A DNA stretch of 64,000 bases from Methylocystis parvus OBBP (GCF_027571405.1 NZ_CP092968.1:1488001-1552000), one strand, 5' to 3'. Shown: positions 18,386-27,661, counted from the first letter of the stretch. A program made the numbers and translations. Notes: generated by a model from the sequence alone, not told the origin.

Positions 18386-19219
18386 TCACGCCAGCCGCAA
18401 TTGCGGCGCGCCGCGGCGACGGGCGCGCCAAACGCCGTCCTGCGTCACCTTGGTGAAATACGCATTGGCCTCATTCGTCGGCTCGGCCGCGCCGAGGAAG
18501 AGATAGCCGCCTTCGTTGAGCGCCTGGCTCAGACGCGCAAGCACGGCGCGTTTCATGTCCGGCTCGAAATACATCAGCACGTTGCGGCAGAAGATGACGT
18601 CGAAGGTCCCAAGCTCGGCGTAGTCCGAAAGGAGATTGAAGTCGCGGAAATCGATACGCGCGCGCAGATGTTCGTTGACGCGCCAGCTTTCCTCTTCGCG
18701 GTGGAAATAGCGCAGGAGCTGGCTCGTCGAGAGTCCGCGCTGCACCTCGAACTGGCTGTAGCTCCCGACGCGCGCCGCCTCGACAGCGGCGGTCGAGAGA
18801 TCGGTGGCGAGCACTTCCAGGGTCCAGCCGCGCAGCGCGGCGGCGTCCTGATCGAGCGTCATCGCCAGCGAGTAGGCCTCCTGCCCCGTGGAGCAGGCCG
18901 CGCACCAGAAGCGCAGCCGGCGCTCATTGGCCCGCGACGCGATCAGCTCCGGCAGCGCCTGGGCGCGGAAATTCTCGAAAGGCGTCCTGTCGCGGAAGAA
19001 CAAGGTTTCGTTCGTCGTCATGGCGTCGATGGCGTCCCGCGTCAGTTGAGGGTTTTCCTGACGCTCGAAAGCGTCAACGAGTGAGGCGAAATCGGCGAGG
19101 CCGTGAGCGCGCGCAACCGGGGCGAGACGGCTTTCGGCGAGATATTGCTTGTCGGCGCCCAGCGCGATGCCGGTCAAGGCGGCGAGCTGGCGGCGGAAAC
19201 GTGCGAAAACAAAATTCAT
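18386..19219 (-). CDS. cheR: Chemotaxis protein methyltransferase CheR
   Basis: A 277-residue SAM-dependent enzyme that methylates glutamates of chemoreceptors. It has an N-terminal CheR helical domain and a catalytic domain with RFWCAACSTGQEAYSLAM, LATDLSTAAVEAAR and FDVIFCRNVLMYF motifs. ATG 19219 with upstream GGGAGGATC is preferred to a longer frame. It is last in the minus-strand set cheA-cheW-cheY-cheR. No cheB gene or chemoreceptor gene is present in the window. Confidence 0.93.
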   Translation of the reverse strand: MNFVFARFRRQLAALTGIALGADKQYLAESRLAPVARAHGLADFASLVDAFERQENPQLTRDAIDAMTTNETLFFRDRTPFENFRAQALPELIASRANERRLRFWCAACSTGQEAYSLAMTLDQDAAALRGWTLEVLATDLSTAAVEAARVGSYSQFEVQRGLSTSQLLRYFHREEESWRVNEHLRARIDFRDFNLLSDYAELGTFDVIFCRNVLMYFEPDMKRAVLARLSQALNEGGYLFLGAAEPTNEANAYFTKVTQDGVWRARRRGAPQLRLA

Positions 19220-19352
19220 GCGTCGATCCTCCCGGCGGGAGAAAGGGGCGCAAGAGAGGGCGGGACGGCCCGCCGCGACGCGAACGATTGACGCATGCAC
19301 AAACGCCTTCTGAACGAGCGCCGGCGCAACTCTCCGGCAGCGAGGAACCGGC

Positions 19353-19718
19353 TCAGACGAGGCCGATTTCCTCGAATTTGGACCGCACGATATTCTGGTC
19401 GAAAGGCTTCATGATGTATTCGTCGGCGCCGGCGTGCATGGCGCGCGCGATATGGCCGACTTCGTTCTCCGTCGTGCAGAAGACGACCTTGGGGGAGGCG
19501 CCGCCCGGCATGCGGCGCAAGGCGCAAAGGAATTCGAAGCCGTCCATCTCCGGCATGTTCCAGTCGAGCAGAATGGCGTCGGGCATGCCCTTTTCGCATT
19601 CGGCCAGCGCCGCGCGGCCGTCCGGCGCCTCGCTGGTGCGGAAATGCAAGCCTTCCAGAATGCGACGCGCCACCTTGCGGATCACCGCCGAATCGTCGAC
19701 GACGAGAACCTGTTTCAT
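19353..19718 (-). CDS. cheY: Single-domain response regulator, CheY type
   Basis: A 121-residue receiver domain alone: acidic pair D8-D9, phospho-acceptor D52 in LLDWNMPEMDG, Thr in FCTTENE and Lys in IMKPFDQ. The start overlaps the cheW stop by four bases. Given the neighbours it is the output or phosphate sink of the adjacent CheA. With no flagellar genes nearby, the output may not be a flagellar motor. Confidence 0.92.
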   Translation of the reverse strand: MKQVLVVDDSAVIRKVARRILEGLHFRTSEAPDGRAALAECEKGMPDAILLDWNMPEMDGFEFLCALRRMPGGASPKVVFCTTENEVGHIARAMHAGADEYIMKPFDQNIVRSKFEEIGLV

Positions 19719-20263
19719 GAGTTTGCTCCTTTATTGGACTTGGCAGGCCTTGCGTTGCGAAGCGCGGCCTCGCTCAATTTCGCGACGCGGCGCAGCATGG
19801 CGTCGACGTCGAGAATGGACAGAAATTCGTCATTGTATCGATAACAGCCCGCCATCATCTCGGAGAGGCGCGGATCGATATGCCCCGGGCAGGCGATCCT
19901 GTCGGCCTCGTTCGAGGCGACGACGTCCTCGGCGCCGTCGACGAGCAGCGCATATTCCTCGCCGCCATGCTCGACGCCGACGGCCAGCGTATGTTCGCCT
20001 TCCGCCGCCGCGTCGAGCCAAAGGCAACGATCGAGATAGAGCGCGGTGACGATGCGGCCGCGCAGATTGGTCAGGCCCGCGACCTCGCGCGGCGCGAGCG
20101 GCACGCGCGTGAGATTGTCGAGATGGAAGATCGTCTTCACGCAATCTACCGGAATCCCGATCGCCTGGCCGCGCAGTTTGATGGTGAAATGGCGGCTTTG
20201 CGCGACGGCGGCGGCGGCGCGTTTGCGGCTGTAGCTGTAGTCGGCGATGTCGAAGCTGGTCAT
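19715..20263 (-). CDS. cheW: CheW-type coupling protein
   Basis: A 182-residue protein with a CheW SH3-like domain (residues about 25-165; motifs GQAIGIPVDCVKTIF, PLAPREVAGLTNLRG, TALYLD). It couples receptors to CheA. The ATG at 20263 is chosen because it overlaps the cheA stop by four bases, while the longer frame begins with an Arg-rich antisense-like stretch. It also overlaps cheY. Confidence 0.92.
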   Translation of the reverse strand: MTSFDIADYSYSRKRAAAAVAQSRHFTIKLRGQAIGIPVDCVKTIFHLDNLTRVPLAPREVAGLTNLRGRIVTALYLDRCLWLDAAAEGEHTLAVGVEHGGEEYALLVDGAEDVVASNEADRIACPGHIDPRLSEMMAGCYRYNDEFLSILDVDAMLRRVAKLSEAALRNARPAKSNKGANS

Positions 20264-22812
20264 GCCGCGATCTCCGCCATGATGCGTCGCTCGATCTCGT
20301 CGCCTGCGGAAGAAACTTCCTTCAGCAATTCGTCGACGGTCTCGACGAGCGCGCGCCGGTCGAATTTCCCGACGACCGCGCGCGCGCCGCACAACGTCGC
20401 GACTTCCACCGCGCTCGCCGTCCGTTGCGGCGCCAGGGCGACGATGGGCAGGTTTTCGAGCCCGGGCGCCTGAAGCAAGGCGCGCGACAGCGCGTAGCCG
20501 TCCATCTCCGGCATATCGATATCCGTAACGGCGAGATGAACGCGCAGGCCGCGCTCGATCAGCGCCAGCGCCTCGCGTCCGGACGCGGCCGTGGTCACTT
20601 CGTAGCCTGCGGCGAGCAGCACCGGCGCCAGCATGTCGCGGAAGAATTGCTTGTCGTCGACGAGCAGAATGCGCGGCCGCTGATTGACGCCGCGCGTCAG
20701 AACGGTCGGATCGACGCTTTCGATGAAATAGGCGACGTCGAGAATGTCGACGATATGGTCGCCGATATTCACCGTGCCGATGACGCTCGGATCGGCGCTC
20801 TTCTTCTGGAAGACGAGCGCCTCCTCGGCGACGTCGACGATCTCCTCGGCAATGAGCGCCATCGCCTGGCCCGCGCCGGCGAGAATGAGAACGGGGTAGG
20901 AGTCGCGCTCCAGCCGCATGTCCTTCGCGGTCGGTATGATCGGCATCAACCGGCCCTCATGCAGCATCAGCAGGCCGTCGCCCGAAATCGAAAACTTGTC
21001 CGCGCCGACTTCTTCGATGCGCATGATGAGCGAAAGCGGCAAGGCCTTGAGCGCGCCGGCTCCCGCGCGCATCAGCACGACGCGCGTCTTCTCACGTTCG
21101 GGCGCATTGGCTTCGAGCGGCATGGGCCGCGTCGATTCCGCGTTCTTGTCGAGGCCGGCGCGCTCCATGATCGTGGCCGGATCGAGGATCAGCACCACGG
21201 CGCCGTCGCCGAGGATCGTCTGGCCGGAAAAGACGCCGATGCGCGCGAGAGGGCCGACGAGCGGCTCGATGACGACTTCCTGAACGTCGGCGATGGTTTC
21301 GACAAGCAAGCCGAAACGCACGCCGCCGACGCGCAGAATGACGGCGTAGCCGTCGCGCGGCGCGTGGCCGTCCGACCTCCGCAGTTCGAGCGCCTCGACG
21401 AGATCGACAAGCGGCAGCGCGTCGCCGCGCAGGCGCAGCACCGGCGCGTCGTGAATGAGCTGGATCTCGTGATCGAAGCCGGCGCCGACGCCGACGACCT
21501 CCACCACCGCCATCTGCGGAACCGCGAAACGCGAACCGCAGCTCGAGAGAATAAGCGCCGGCGCGATGGCGAGGGTGAGCGGAATGCGCAGCGTGACCGT
21601 CGTGCCCTTGCCGGCTTTGGAATTGAGCGACACGGCGCCGCCGATCGACTGGATGTTCTCGCGCACCACATCCATACCGACGCCTCGGCCCGACACTTTC
21701 GTCACGCTCGACGCCGTCGAAAAGCCCGGCAGCATGATGAACTGATAGATATCGGAGTCGCTCATATGCGCGAGCGACTCCTCGGTCACGAGGCCGCGCG
21801 CGAGCGCCTTGGTCCGGATGCTCGAAAGATCCAGGCCCCGCCCGTCATCCTTCACCTCGATCGTGATCTGTCCGGCGTCATAGGTGGCGCTGACGCGGAT
21901 CAAACCGATCTCCGGTTTGCCGATCGCGAGGCGCTCGGGGACGGTCTCCAATCCATGGTCGGCCGCGTTGCGGACGATATGGGTGAGCGGCGCGCGGATG
22001 AGCTCGATCACCTGACGGTCGAGCTCCGTCTCCGCGCCGAACGAGACGAGTTCGATCTTCTTGCCGAGATCGATCGAGAGGTCGCGCACGAGACGCGGCA
22101 GAGTCGCGAAGAGGCGCTCGACCGGCTGCATGCGCGCGCGCATCACGGCGTCCTGAAGGTCGCTCGTCACGCTCGACAGGTTCTGCACGGAGGCCTTCAC
22201 CGTCTCGTCGCCGGCCGCGCTTGAAATTTCGAGGAGCTGATTGCGCGTGAGAACGAGCTCCGAAACGATCCCCATCAGACGGTCGAGGACGCCGACCGAA
22301 ACGCGAACCGTCTCGCCGATCCGCGCTCCGGGCGCGTGAATATGCTCGGGAAGGGTCGTCAGATGCGAAGCGTTGAACGCCGGCGCGGCTTCGTCGGTCT
22401 CCGCCTGTTTCGCCGCCGACGCGGCGGGCGCCGAACGCAGGCTGGCGGCGCCGATCTCCAATTCGCGTAGCAGCTCGGAATCGTCGCCCTCCGGCTCGGC
22501 CTCGTTGCAGGCGATGTCGATCAGGAGCGCGGAAAGACGGTCGACGGCGGCGAGAATCAGCGACACATGGCCCGGCGTCGCTTTGGCGCCGTCCCGCAGC
22601 CTGCCGATCAGCGTCTCCGTGGCGTGCGTGAGCCGCGCGACGCGCGGCAGACTCAGAAAGCCGCTGGAGCCTTTGATCGTGTGGATGTGCCTGAAAAGAC
22701 TCGCGATCAGCGCGGGGTCCGCCTGATCCTTCTCGAAGCGCAGCAGCTCCACCGACGTCGCGTCGATGTGCTCGGTCGCCTCCTGAAGGAATTCTTTTAG
22801 CAGATCGTCCAT
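20260..22812 (-). CDS. cheA: Hybrid chemotaxis histidine kinase CheA with C-terminal receiver
   Basis: An 850-residue kinase. The HPt domain has phospho-accepting H44 in HIHTIKGSSGF. Dimerisation and HATPase segments follow (HIVRNAADHGLE, DDGRGLDL, GRGVGMDVVRENI), then a CheW-like domain, a second diverged CheW-like segment (about residues 570-700) and a receiver from about residue 713 with phospho-acceptor in VTDIDMPEMDG. The fused receiver and second CheW-like segment are unlike enterobacterial CheA and occur in alternative chemosensory systems. ATG 22812 is preferred over a longer frame. It heads cheA-cheW-cheY-cheR, directly downstream of chpT. Confidence 0.95.
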   Translation of the reverse strand: MDDLLKEFLQEATEHIDATSVELLRFEKDQADPALIASLFRHIHTIKGSSGFLSLPRVARLTHATETLIGRLRDGAKATPGHVSLILAAVDRLSALLIDIACNEAEPEGDDSELLRELEIGAASLRSAPAASAAKQAETDEAAPAFNASHLTTLPEHIHAPGARIGETVRVSVGVLDRLMGIVSELVLTRNQLLEISSAAGDETVKASVQNLSSVTSDLQDAVMRARMQPVERLFATLPRLVRDLSIDLGKKIELVSFGAETELDRQVIELIRAPLTHIVRNAADHGLETVPERLAIGKPEIGLIRVSATYDAGQITIEVKDDGRGLDLSSIRTKALARGLVTEESLAHMSDSDIYQFIMLPGFSTASSVTKVSGRGVGMDVVRENIQSIGGAVSLNSKAGKGTTVTLRIPLTLAIAPALILSSCGSRFAVPQMAVVEVVGVGAGFDHEIQLIHDAPVLRLRGDALPLVDLVEALELRRSDGHAPRDGYAVILRVGGVRFGLLVETIADVQEVVIEPLVGPLARIGVFSGQTILGDGAVVLILDPATIMERAGLDKNAESTRPMPLEANAPEREKTRVVLMRAGAGALKALPLSLIMRIEEVGADKFSISGDGLLMLHEGRLMPIIPTAKDMRLERDSYPVLILAGAGQAMALIAEEIVDVAEEALVFQKKSADPSVIGTVNIGDHIVDILDVAYFIESVDPTVLTRGVNQRPRILLVDDKQFFRDMLAPVLLAAGYEVTTAASGREALALIERGLRVHLAVTDIDMPEMDGYALSRALLQAPGLENLPIVALAPQRTASAVEVATLCGARAVVGKFDRRALVETVDELLKEVSSAGDEIERRIMAEIAA

Positions 22813-22935
22813 GCCGCGCCCCTCGCCGCAAGAAGCGGCGAATGCGCGGAGTATGGGCAAGACGGGTTAAAAGAAGCGAAATCCCGTCCCGGAGCCCTTA
22901 AGCTCGATTGGCCGCCCGGACAGCTTGGCCCTGCG

Positions 22936-23634
22936 TCACGCGACGGCGCTTTGCGGCGCCTGAGTCGGCGCGCCCGCGCCGGCGCCGGCGGCTTCGGCGG
23001 GCTTCGCCTCGATCGTCACGAGCTCCGGCTCCGCCGACACGGTGACGTCGAGTCCGCAGGCCTTGGCGACGAGGCCGGCGTAATAAGGCTGGATCGCGCG
23101 CGCGTCGATCGACGCGTCCTCGGCCTCGCCGGCGAGCAGCGCCGGTATATTCGCGGCGATGCGCGCATTCGTCCCCTTCGCCTCGATCTTGAAGGCGACC
23201 TTCTCCTCTTCGCCCGTCGCGGAGACGGAGATCACGCCGCCGCGCGGAATGGCGGCGTCGGCCATCAGGCAGAGATTGAGCAGAAGCTTGACCTTGTTCT
23301 TCGACATCAGCACGCGCGGAATGCTCCAATTGAGCTGCGTGCGCTCGTCGGCGAGAAGCTGGCGCGTGACCAGTTCGGCGTCGCCCGTGTCGATCGAGGC
23401 GCCCTTGGAGCCGGCGGCGCCGAAGGCGAGGCGGCAGAACTGGAGCCGGGCCGACGCCTCGTTGGCGCTGGACTTGATGAGCGCGAGCGCATGGCCGCGC
23501 ATCTCCGCGTCCTTTTCTTCCTCGAGCACTTCAAGGCCGTTGACGATCGCGCCGACGGGAGAGATGACGTCGTGGCAGACGCGCGACGAAAGCAGCGCCG
23601 CGAGATCGAGAGCGTCGAGCGAGAACTGGGTCAT
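22936..23634 (-). CDS. chpT: Histidine phosphotransferase ChpT
   Basis: A 232-residue protein that relays phosphate from CckA to CtrA and CpdR in alphaproteobacteria. The dimerising DHp-like helix carries H21 in SSRVCHDVISPVGAIVNGLE, the signature of the family. The C-terminal degenerate ATPase-like domain follows, ending in an Ala/Pro-rich tail. It is 123 bases upstream of cheA on the same strand, so the two could share a transcript. ctrA is on the other side of the che genes. Confidence 0.94.
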   Translation of the reverse strand: MTQFSLDALDLAALLSSRVCHDVISPVGAIVNGLEVLEEEKDAEMRGHALALIKSSANEASARLQFCRLAFGAAGSKGASIDTGDAELVTRQLLADERTQLNWSIPRVLMSKNKVKLLLNLCLMADAAIPRGGVISVSATGEEEKVAFKIEAKGTNARIAANIPALLAGEAEDASIDARAIQPYYAGLVAKACGLDVTVSAEPELVTIEAKPAEAAGAGAGAPTQAPQSAVA

Positions 23635-23823
23635 GAGGCAATCCCGTTGGCGCGAGAGGGCGCGATCTGGTTAGAAGGCGCGTCGCATTCTTTCGCTATT
23701 CATCGCGGACTGGCGGACGCGTTAGCGAATCACTGCTTACAGTCTGTGCGAAAAGTAACCGCGACCGCGCGGATTGCAAATTGTGCGGCCTATGGTCGTA
23801 AACAAAAGACTAAGGACCCTCTC

Positions 23824-24666
23824 ATGACTATCGGGCAGGCTTTGCTTAACGATGCGGCTTCCGAGCGCGGCAGGCTTGCGCGACTCTTCGGCGATCTCGT
23901 TGTCGGCGCGGGCGCTTTGGCGATGGAGGCGCTGGCGCGCCCGCAAATCGCCGCGCAGCTCAAAGACGACAAGTCGCCGGTGACGGAGGCCGACGAGCGC
24001 ATCGAGGAATATCTCTTCAAGGCGCTGGCGCGCGACCTTCCCGGCGTGCCGATCATCGCCGAAGAGGCGGCGGCGCGGGGCGAGACGGCGGCGCATGGCG
24101 ACGCCTTTCTGCTCATCGACCCGATCGACGGCACGCGCGAATTCCTCGCCCGCAGCCCGGAATTCACTGTCAATCTCGCGCTCGTCATCGGCGAGACGCC
24201 CCTCGTCGGCGCCATTTCCGCGCCGGCGATGAGCCGCGTCTGGTTCGCGGGCGTCGAGAGCTTCATGGCGGACGCGGCGCCGGGCGGCGCCCTCCCCGCG
24301 CCGCAGGAGTGGCGCGCCTTGCGCACGCGCAAGACGCCGCCGCAGGGCATGACGGCTCTCCTCTCGAAATCGCATCTCGACGCTGAAACGCAGGCTTTCG
24401 TCGCGCGTCTGAAGATCGCGGATCGCATCTCCGCGGGATCGTCGCTGAAATTCTGCGCGATCGCGGAAGGGCGCGCCGACGTCTATCCGCGTTTCGGACC
24501 GACGATGGAATGGGACACGGCTGCAGGCGACGCGATCCTGCGCGCGGCGGGGGGCGTCGTGGTCGATCCGGGCGGCGCGCCGTTCAAATACAATAAGACC
24601 GCGCAGAAATATAAGAATGGCGCTTTCATCGCCTGGGGCGATCCGGCGTCCGCAACGCTTTCTTAA
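23824..24666 (+). CDS. cysQ: 3'(2'),5'-bisphosphate nucleotidase (CysQ-type inositol monophosphatase family)
   Basis: A 280-residue Li-sensitive phosphatase expected to remove 3'-phosphate from PAP made during sulfate assimilation. Metal motifs IIAEEAAA, LIDPIDGTREF and MEWDTAAGDAIL are present. ATG 23824 has AAGGA nine bases upstream; the much longer upstream frame is antisense to chpT. It is divergent from chpT. Confidence 0.92.
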   Translation: MTIGQALLNDAASERGRLARLFGDLVVGAGALAMEALARPQIAAQLKDDKSPVTEADERIEEYLFKALARDLPGVPIIAEEAAARGETAAHGDAFLLIDPIDGTREFLARSPEFTVNLALVIGETPLVGAISAPAMSRVWFAGVESFMADAAPGGALPAPQEWRALRTRKTPPQGMTALLSKSHLDAETQAFVARLKIADRISAGSSLKFCAIAEGRADVYPRFGPTMEWDTAAGDAILRAAGGVVVDPGGAPFKYNKTAQKYKNGAFIAWGDPASATLS

Positions 24667-24792
24667 TCACGTCGCGCGACTCTTACGCAAGACGTCAACG
24701 CCGCCGCAACCATGACGCGGCGGCGCCGCGCGGCGGCCGCAATCGCGGCCGACCCGTCGAACGTCCCGTTTGCGTTTTGGAGTTGAGCGAAA

Positions 24793-25380
24793 ATGAGCGC
24801 CTCGCAATCTTCCTCCCGCCGCGATCTCATTCGCCTCGCCGCCGCCGCCATCGGCGGCGCCGTCCTGCCGGGCTTCGCGCGCGCGGGCGTGCGTCCCGAG
24901 ACCTATTCGAGCGGCGAGATCGTCGAGAACGGCCATCGCTTCTTCGGCTCCATCTCGCGCGGCCTCGCCGAGGGGCTCGAGAAAGCCAATAAGCAATGGG
25001 GCCGACCCAACGCCTATATTCTCGGCCAGGAGGCGGGCGGCGCCTTTGTCGGCGGCGTGCGCTATGGCGAAGGCACGATGTTCACGCGCAACGCCGGCCA
25101 GAAGGGCGTCTTCTGGCAGGGGCCGTCCATCGGCCTCGACGCCGGCGCCGACGGCGACCGCACCATGATGCTGGTCTATAATCTGCCCGAAGTGAATTCG
25201 ATCTATCGGCGCTATGCGGGCGTCAACGGCTCCGCCTATCTCGTCGGCGGTCTCGGCTTCACGGCGCTCAACAATGACGAGGTCGTGGTGATGCCCGTGC
25301 GCGCGGGCCTCGGCGCCCGGCTCGGCCTTGCGCTCGGCTATATCAAATTCACGCCGGATTCGACCTGGAACCCCTTCTAA
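24793..25380 (+). CDS. DUF1134 periplasmic protein, EipA-like
   Basis: A 195-residue exported protein. The N-terminus has a Tat-type signal (SSRRDLIRLAAAAIGGAVLP) ending near residue 31. The mature part matches DUF1134, with long glycine-rich beta-strands (GQEAGGAFVGGVRYGEG, LVYNLPEVNSIYRRY, GSAYLVGGLGFT). The Brucella member EipA supports envelope integrity and, from published work, is under CtrA control. I see no full CtrA site upstream here. Its presence near ctrA and chpT fits a cell-cycle/envelope link but is not proof. Confidence 0.88.
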   Translation: MSASQSSSRRDLIRLAAAAIGGAVLPGFARAGVRPETYSSGEIVENGHRFFGSISRGLAEGLEKANKQWGRPNAYILGQEAGGAFVGGVRYGEGTMFTRNAGQKGVFWQGPSIGLDAGADGDRTMMLVYNLPEVNSIYRRYAGVNGSAYLVGGLGFTALNNDEVVVMPVRAGLGARLGLALGYIKFTPDSTWNPF

Positions 25381-25381
25381 A

Positions 25382-25410
25382 AACGCCGCGCCCGGCGTTC
25401 CGCCTTTTTT
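25382..25410 (+). terminator. Candidate terminator after the DUF1134 gene
   Basis: Hairpin AACGCC-GCGCCC-GGCGTT, five bases, then a six-T run (25405-25410), directly after the stop codon. Confidence 0.55.
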
Positions 25411-25486
25411 GATTTCGCGGGCCGGACATGGCACTCTCGCACCCGTCCCGCCCGATGATCCCTGTGGCGGCGCGAGGTAAAGCGTC

Positions 25487-26503
25487 TTGATCGAACAGGC
25501 GATGTATTTCGCGCTCGGCTTTCTCGTCGCCGGGCTGATCACGCTTCTGTTTCTGCCGGCCTTCTGGCGGCGCGCGCTGCGTCTTTCGATGCGGCGGCTG
25601 CAAATGCTCGCGCCCATGTCCATGGAGGAGGTGATTGCGGAGCGCGATCTCCTGCGCGCGGAATTCGCCGTGCGCGAACGGCGCCTCGAGCAGGAGATGG
25701 AGGCGGTGAAGGCCTTCAGGGCGACGGACCTCGCCGCCATCGGCCGCCACGCCGCGCGCGTCGCGGGAGCGGAAGCGCGGCTGAAAAAGGCCGAGGCCGA
25801 TAATCGCGACATGGAGCTGGCTTTGCGGGAGGCGCAGAAAGTGCTCGCCGAGCGCACCGACCTCCTGAGCTCCACCGAGCTCGCCTTGCACGAAATGACA
25901 GAGCGCGCCGATCGCGGCGTCGAGCGCTTGCGCCTGCTCGAATCCGACAAGGAGGAGCTCGGCCGCGAGAAGGAGGCGCAATATAGCCGCGTCGTCGCGC
26001 ACGAAGCCAAGATCGGCGCATTGCACGAGCAGACCACGCAGTTGCAGCGCGAGCTCGACGAACTGAAGGAGAAGCTCGCGCGCGTCTCGACCGAAGCCGC
26101 CAAGGCGCCGGGGCTGATCAAGGATTACAACGAGACTTTCGAGAAGCTGCAGCGCGCGCAGGAAGAAGCGCGCATGGTGACGAAGGAGCGCGACGAGACC
26201 AAAAGCGCGCTCGCCGCCGAGCAGGACCGCCGCAAGAACGACGTCGATCATCTCGAAAACGCGCTGCGCATCGCGCGCGCGGAATCGCGCGACAACGCCG
26301 ACAAGCTCGAGGTCGCGCGCGCCGACAACGCCATGCTGAACGGCGCCGTCGAGGCGCTGCGCGCCGAGCGCGAAAACCAGCGCCGCGCCGGCGCATCTCT
26401 CGCGGCCGAAACGCCGGCGGAGGCAGCGGCGCTGCGCGAAGCCATCATCGATTTCGGCGAGCGCGTGGCGCGGCTCGCCGAGCCGGCGGAAGCGGATTCA
26501 TGA
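25487..26503 (+). CDS. Membrane-anchored coiled-coil protein
   Basis: A 338-residue protein of unknown function. A single N-terminal transmembrane helix (about residues 6-27) is followed by almost 290 residues of charged heptad-rich coiled coil. It is topologically like RmuC or ZipA-type anchors, but no such domain is recognised. The start is TTG at 25487 with GAGG upstream, or ATG at 25502. Similar anchored coiled coils in alphaproteobacteria are often annotated only as hypothetical. Confidence 0.75.
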   Translation: MIEQAMYFALGFLVAGLITLLFLPAFWRRALRLSMRRLQMLAPMSMEEVIAERDLLRAEFAVRERRLEQEMEAVKAFRATDLAAIGRHAARVAGAEARLKKAEADNRDMELALREAQKVLAERTDLLSSTELALHEMTERADRGVERLRLLESDKEELGREKEAQYSRVVAHEAKIGALHEQTTQLQRELDELKEKLARVSTEAAKAPGLIKDYNETFEKLQRAQEEARMVTKERDETKSALAAEQDRRKNDVDHLENALRIARAESRDNADKLEVARADNAMLNGAVEALRAERENQRRAGASLAAETPAEAAALREAIIDFGERVARLAEPAEADS

Positions 26504-26513
26504 CGGGGCGTAC

Positions 26514-26620
26514 AATCCCTCCTCTTTACAAGGAGGGTGGTCCGCGCGGCGAACCGGGTGAGGTAAAACCCCGTCATTATTGTGGATTGTGGCGGGAGAG
26601 CCCCCACCCGGCGGTCTCGC
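26514..26620. repeat. Partial MITE-like palindromic element
   Basis: Contains CCTCCTCTTTACAAGGAGG at the left and a GGGTG...CACCCGGCGG pair further right. It resembles the element at 12559-12686 but is diverged. It lies between the coiled-coil gene and the YciI gene. Confidence 0.55.
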
Positions 26621-26730
26621 AGCCCCGATAGGGTTCGCCGTTTTCTCTGTCGGTCGCGCGCCCCATTCTTGACCCGGCGCGCCCGCTTTGGGACAAGGGC
26701 GCGTTTTCAATTCACCTGAAGGAGGCCGCC

Positions 26731-27012
26731 TTGCTCTTCGTCGCTCTTTGCTTCGACAAGCCCGGTCAGGTCGATCTGCGCATGGCGACCCGCGCCGAGC
26801 ATCTCGCCTTTCTCGACACGCACGCCGCGAAAGTGAAGCTTGGCGGGCCCTTTCTCGACGGCGAGAAGCCGGTCGGCTCCATGCTCATTCTCGATTGCGC
26901 CGATTACGCCGACGCGCGCGACCTTCTCGGGCAGGATCCCTACGCCAAGGCCGGCCTTTTCGAGCGCGTGGAGCTGCGCGCCTGGAAGCGCGTCGTCGGA
27001 GCCGACCTCTGA
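26731..27012 (+). CDS. YciI family protein
   Basis: A 93-residue member of the dimeric alpha-beta barrel YciI family (MLFVALCFDKPG start, conserved His in RAEHLAFLDTH, GPFLDGEKPVGSMLI). The start is TTG at 26731 with GGAGG ten bases upstream. Biochemical role is uncertain across the family. It overlaps the EVE-domain gene by one base (TGATG). Confidence 0.88.
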   Translation: MLFVALCFDKPGQVDLRMATRAEHLAFLDTHAAKVKLGGPFLDGEKPVGSMLILDCADYADARDLLGQDPYAKAGLFERVELRAWKRVVGADL

Positions 27013-27428
27013 TGGCGCATTGGCTTTTCAAAAGCGAGCCCTCCACCTGGTCCTGGGAGCGGCAGGTCGAGGCGGGCGCCAAGGGCACCTTCTGGAACGG
27101 CGTGCGCAACCATCTCGCCAAGCAGCAGATGATGGCCATGAAGAAGGGTGAGCGCGGCTTTTTCTACCACTCCAACGAAGAACGCGCGATTGTCGGAATC
27201 GTCGAGATTATCAAGGAATATTATCCCGACCACACGGATGAGACCGGCAAATTCGGCATGGTCGACGTGAAGGCGGTGAAGGCGCTGAAAAACCCCGTGA
27301 CGCTCGCCGACATCAAGGCCGAACCGAGCCTCGCGGAGATGGCGCTGGTGAAAAACTCGCGCCTGTCGGTGCAGCCGGTGACGGATGAGGAATGGGCGGT
27401 TGTGATGGAGATGGCGGGGAAGAAATGA
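27012..27428 (+). CDS. EVE domain protein
   Basis: A 138-residue EVE (PUA-like) domain that may bind modified nucleobases or RNA. Visible motifs are HWLFKSEPSTWSW at the start, WNGVRNHLAK and GFFYHSNEERAIVGIVEI. It covers nearly the whole protein, as in the single-domain YciI-EVE pairs of Hyphomicrobiales. The start overlaps the YciI stop codon. Confidence 0.92.
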   Translation: MAHWLFKSEPSTWSWERQVEAGAKGTFWNGVRNHLAKQQMMAMKKGERGFFYHSNEERAIVGIVEIIKEYYPDHTDETGKFGMVDVKAVKALKNPVTLADIKAEPSLAEMALVKNSRLSVQPVTDEEWAVVMEMAGKK

Positions 27429-27494
27429 TCTCCTCCAACCCAACCATTTTTTCAGGAGAGTCTGGCGGCTTTGCCCCTCTATCGGAGCAAGTGG

Positions 27495-27614
27495 ATGTGG
27501 GAGCTGGAGGACTGGAAAGATTTTTCCAAAATGCTGACGAATTTCGCCGAGGCCGGCTTCGCCCTCGCCGCCGTTTTCGTTCTGCTGAGCTGGCTGTCGC
27601 GGCAAAAGGACTGA
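27495..27614 (+). CDS. Micro-protein A, tandem pair with 27662
   Basis: A 39-codon open frame, MWELEDWKDFSKML then an Ala-rich hydrophobic segment (GFALAAVFVLLSWL) and a short basic end. A GGAGC Shine-Dalgarno lies eight bases upstream. It is a one-helix membrane peptide with an amphipathic Trp-rich N-terminus. It is aligned in sequence and topology with the 43-codon frame at 27662. No known family is recognised. Confidence 0.6.
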   Translation: MWELEDWKDFSKMLTNFAEAGFALAAVFVLLSWLSRQKD

Positions 27615-27661
27615 CGATGTAGCGGCGCGCCCGCGCGACGCGCATGCCCGAGGAAAGCTGT

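Noticed and set aside
20425..22224. Plus-strand open frame of about 600 codons opposite cheA
   Set aside because: It is antisense to cheA with no recognisable domain.
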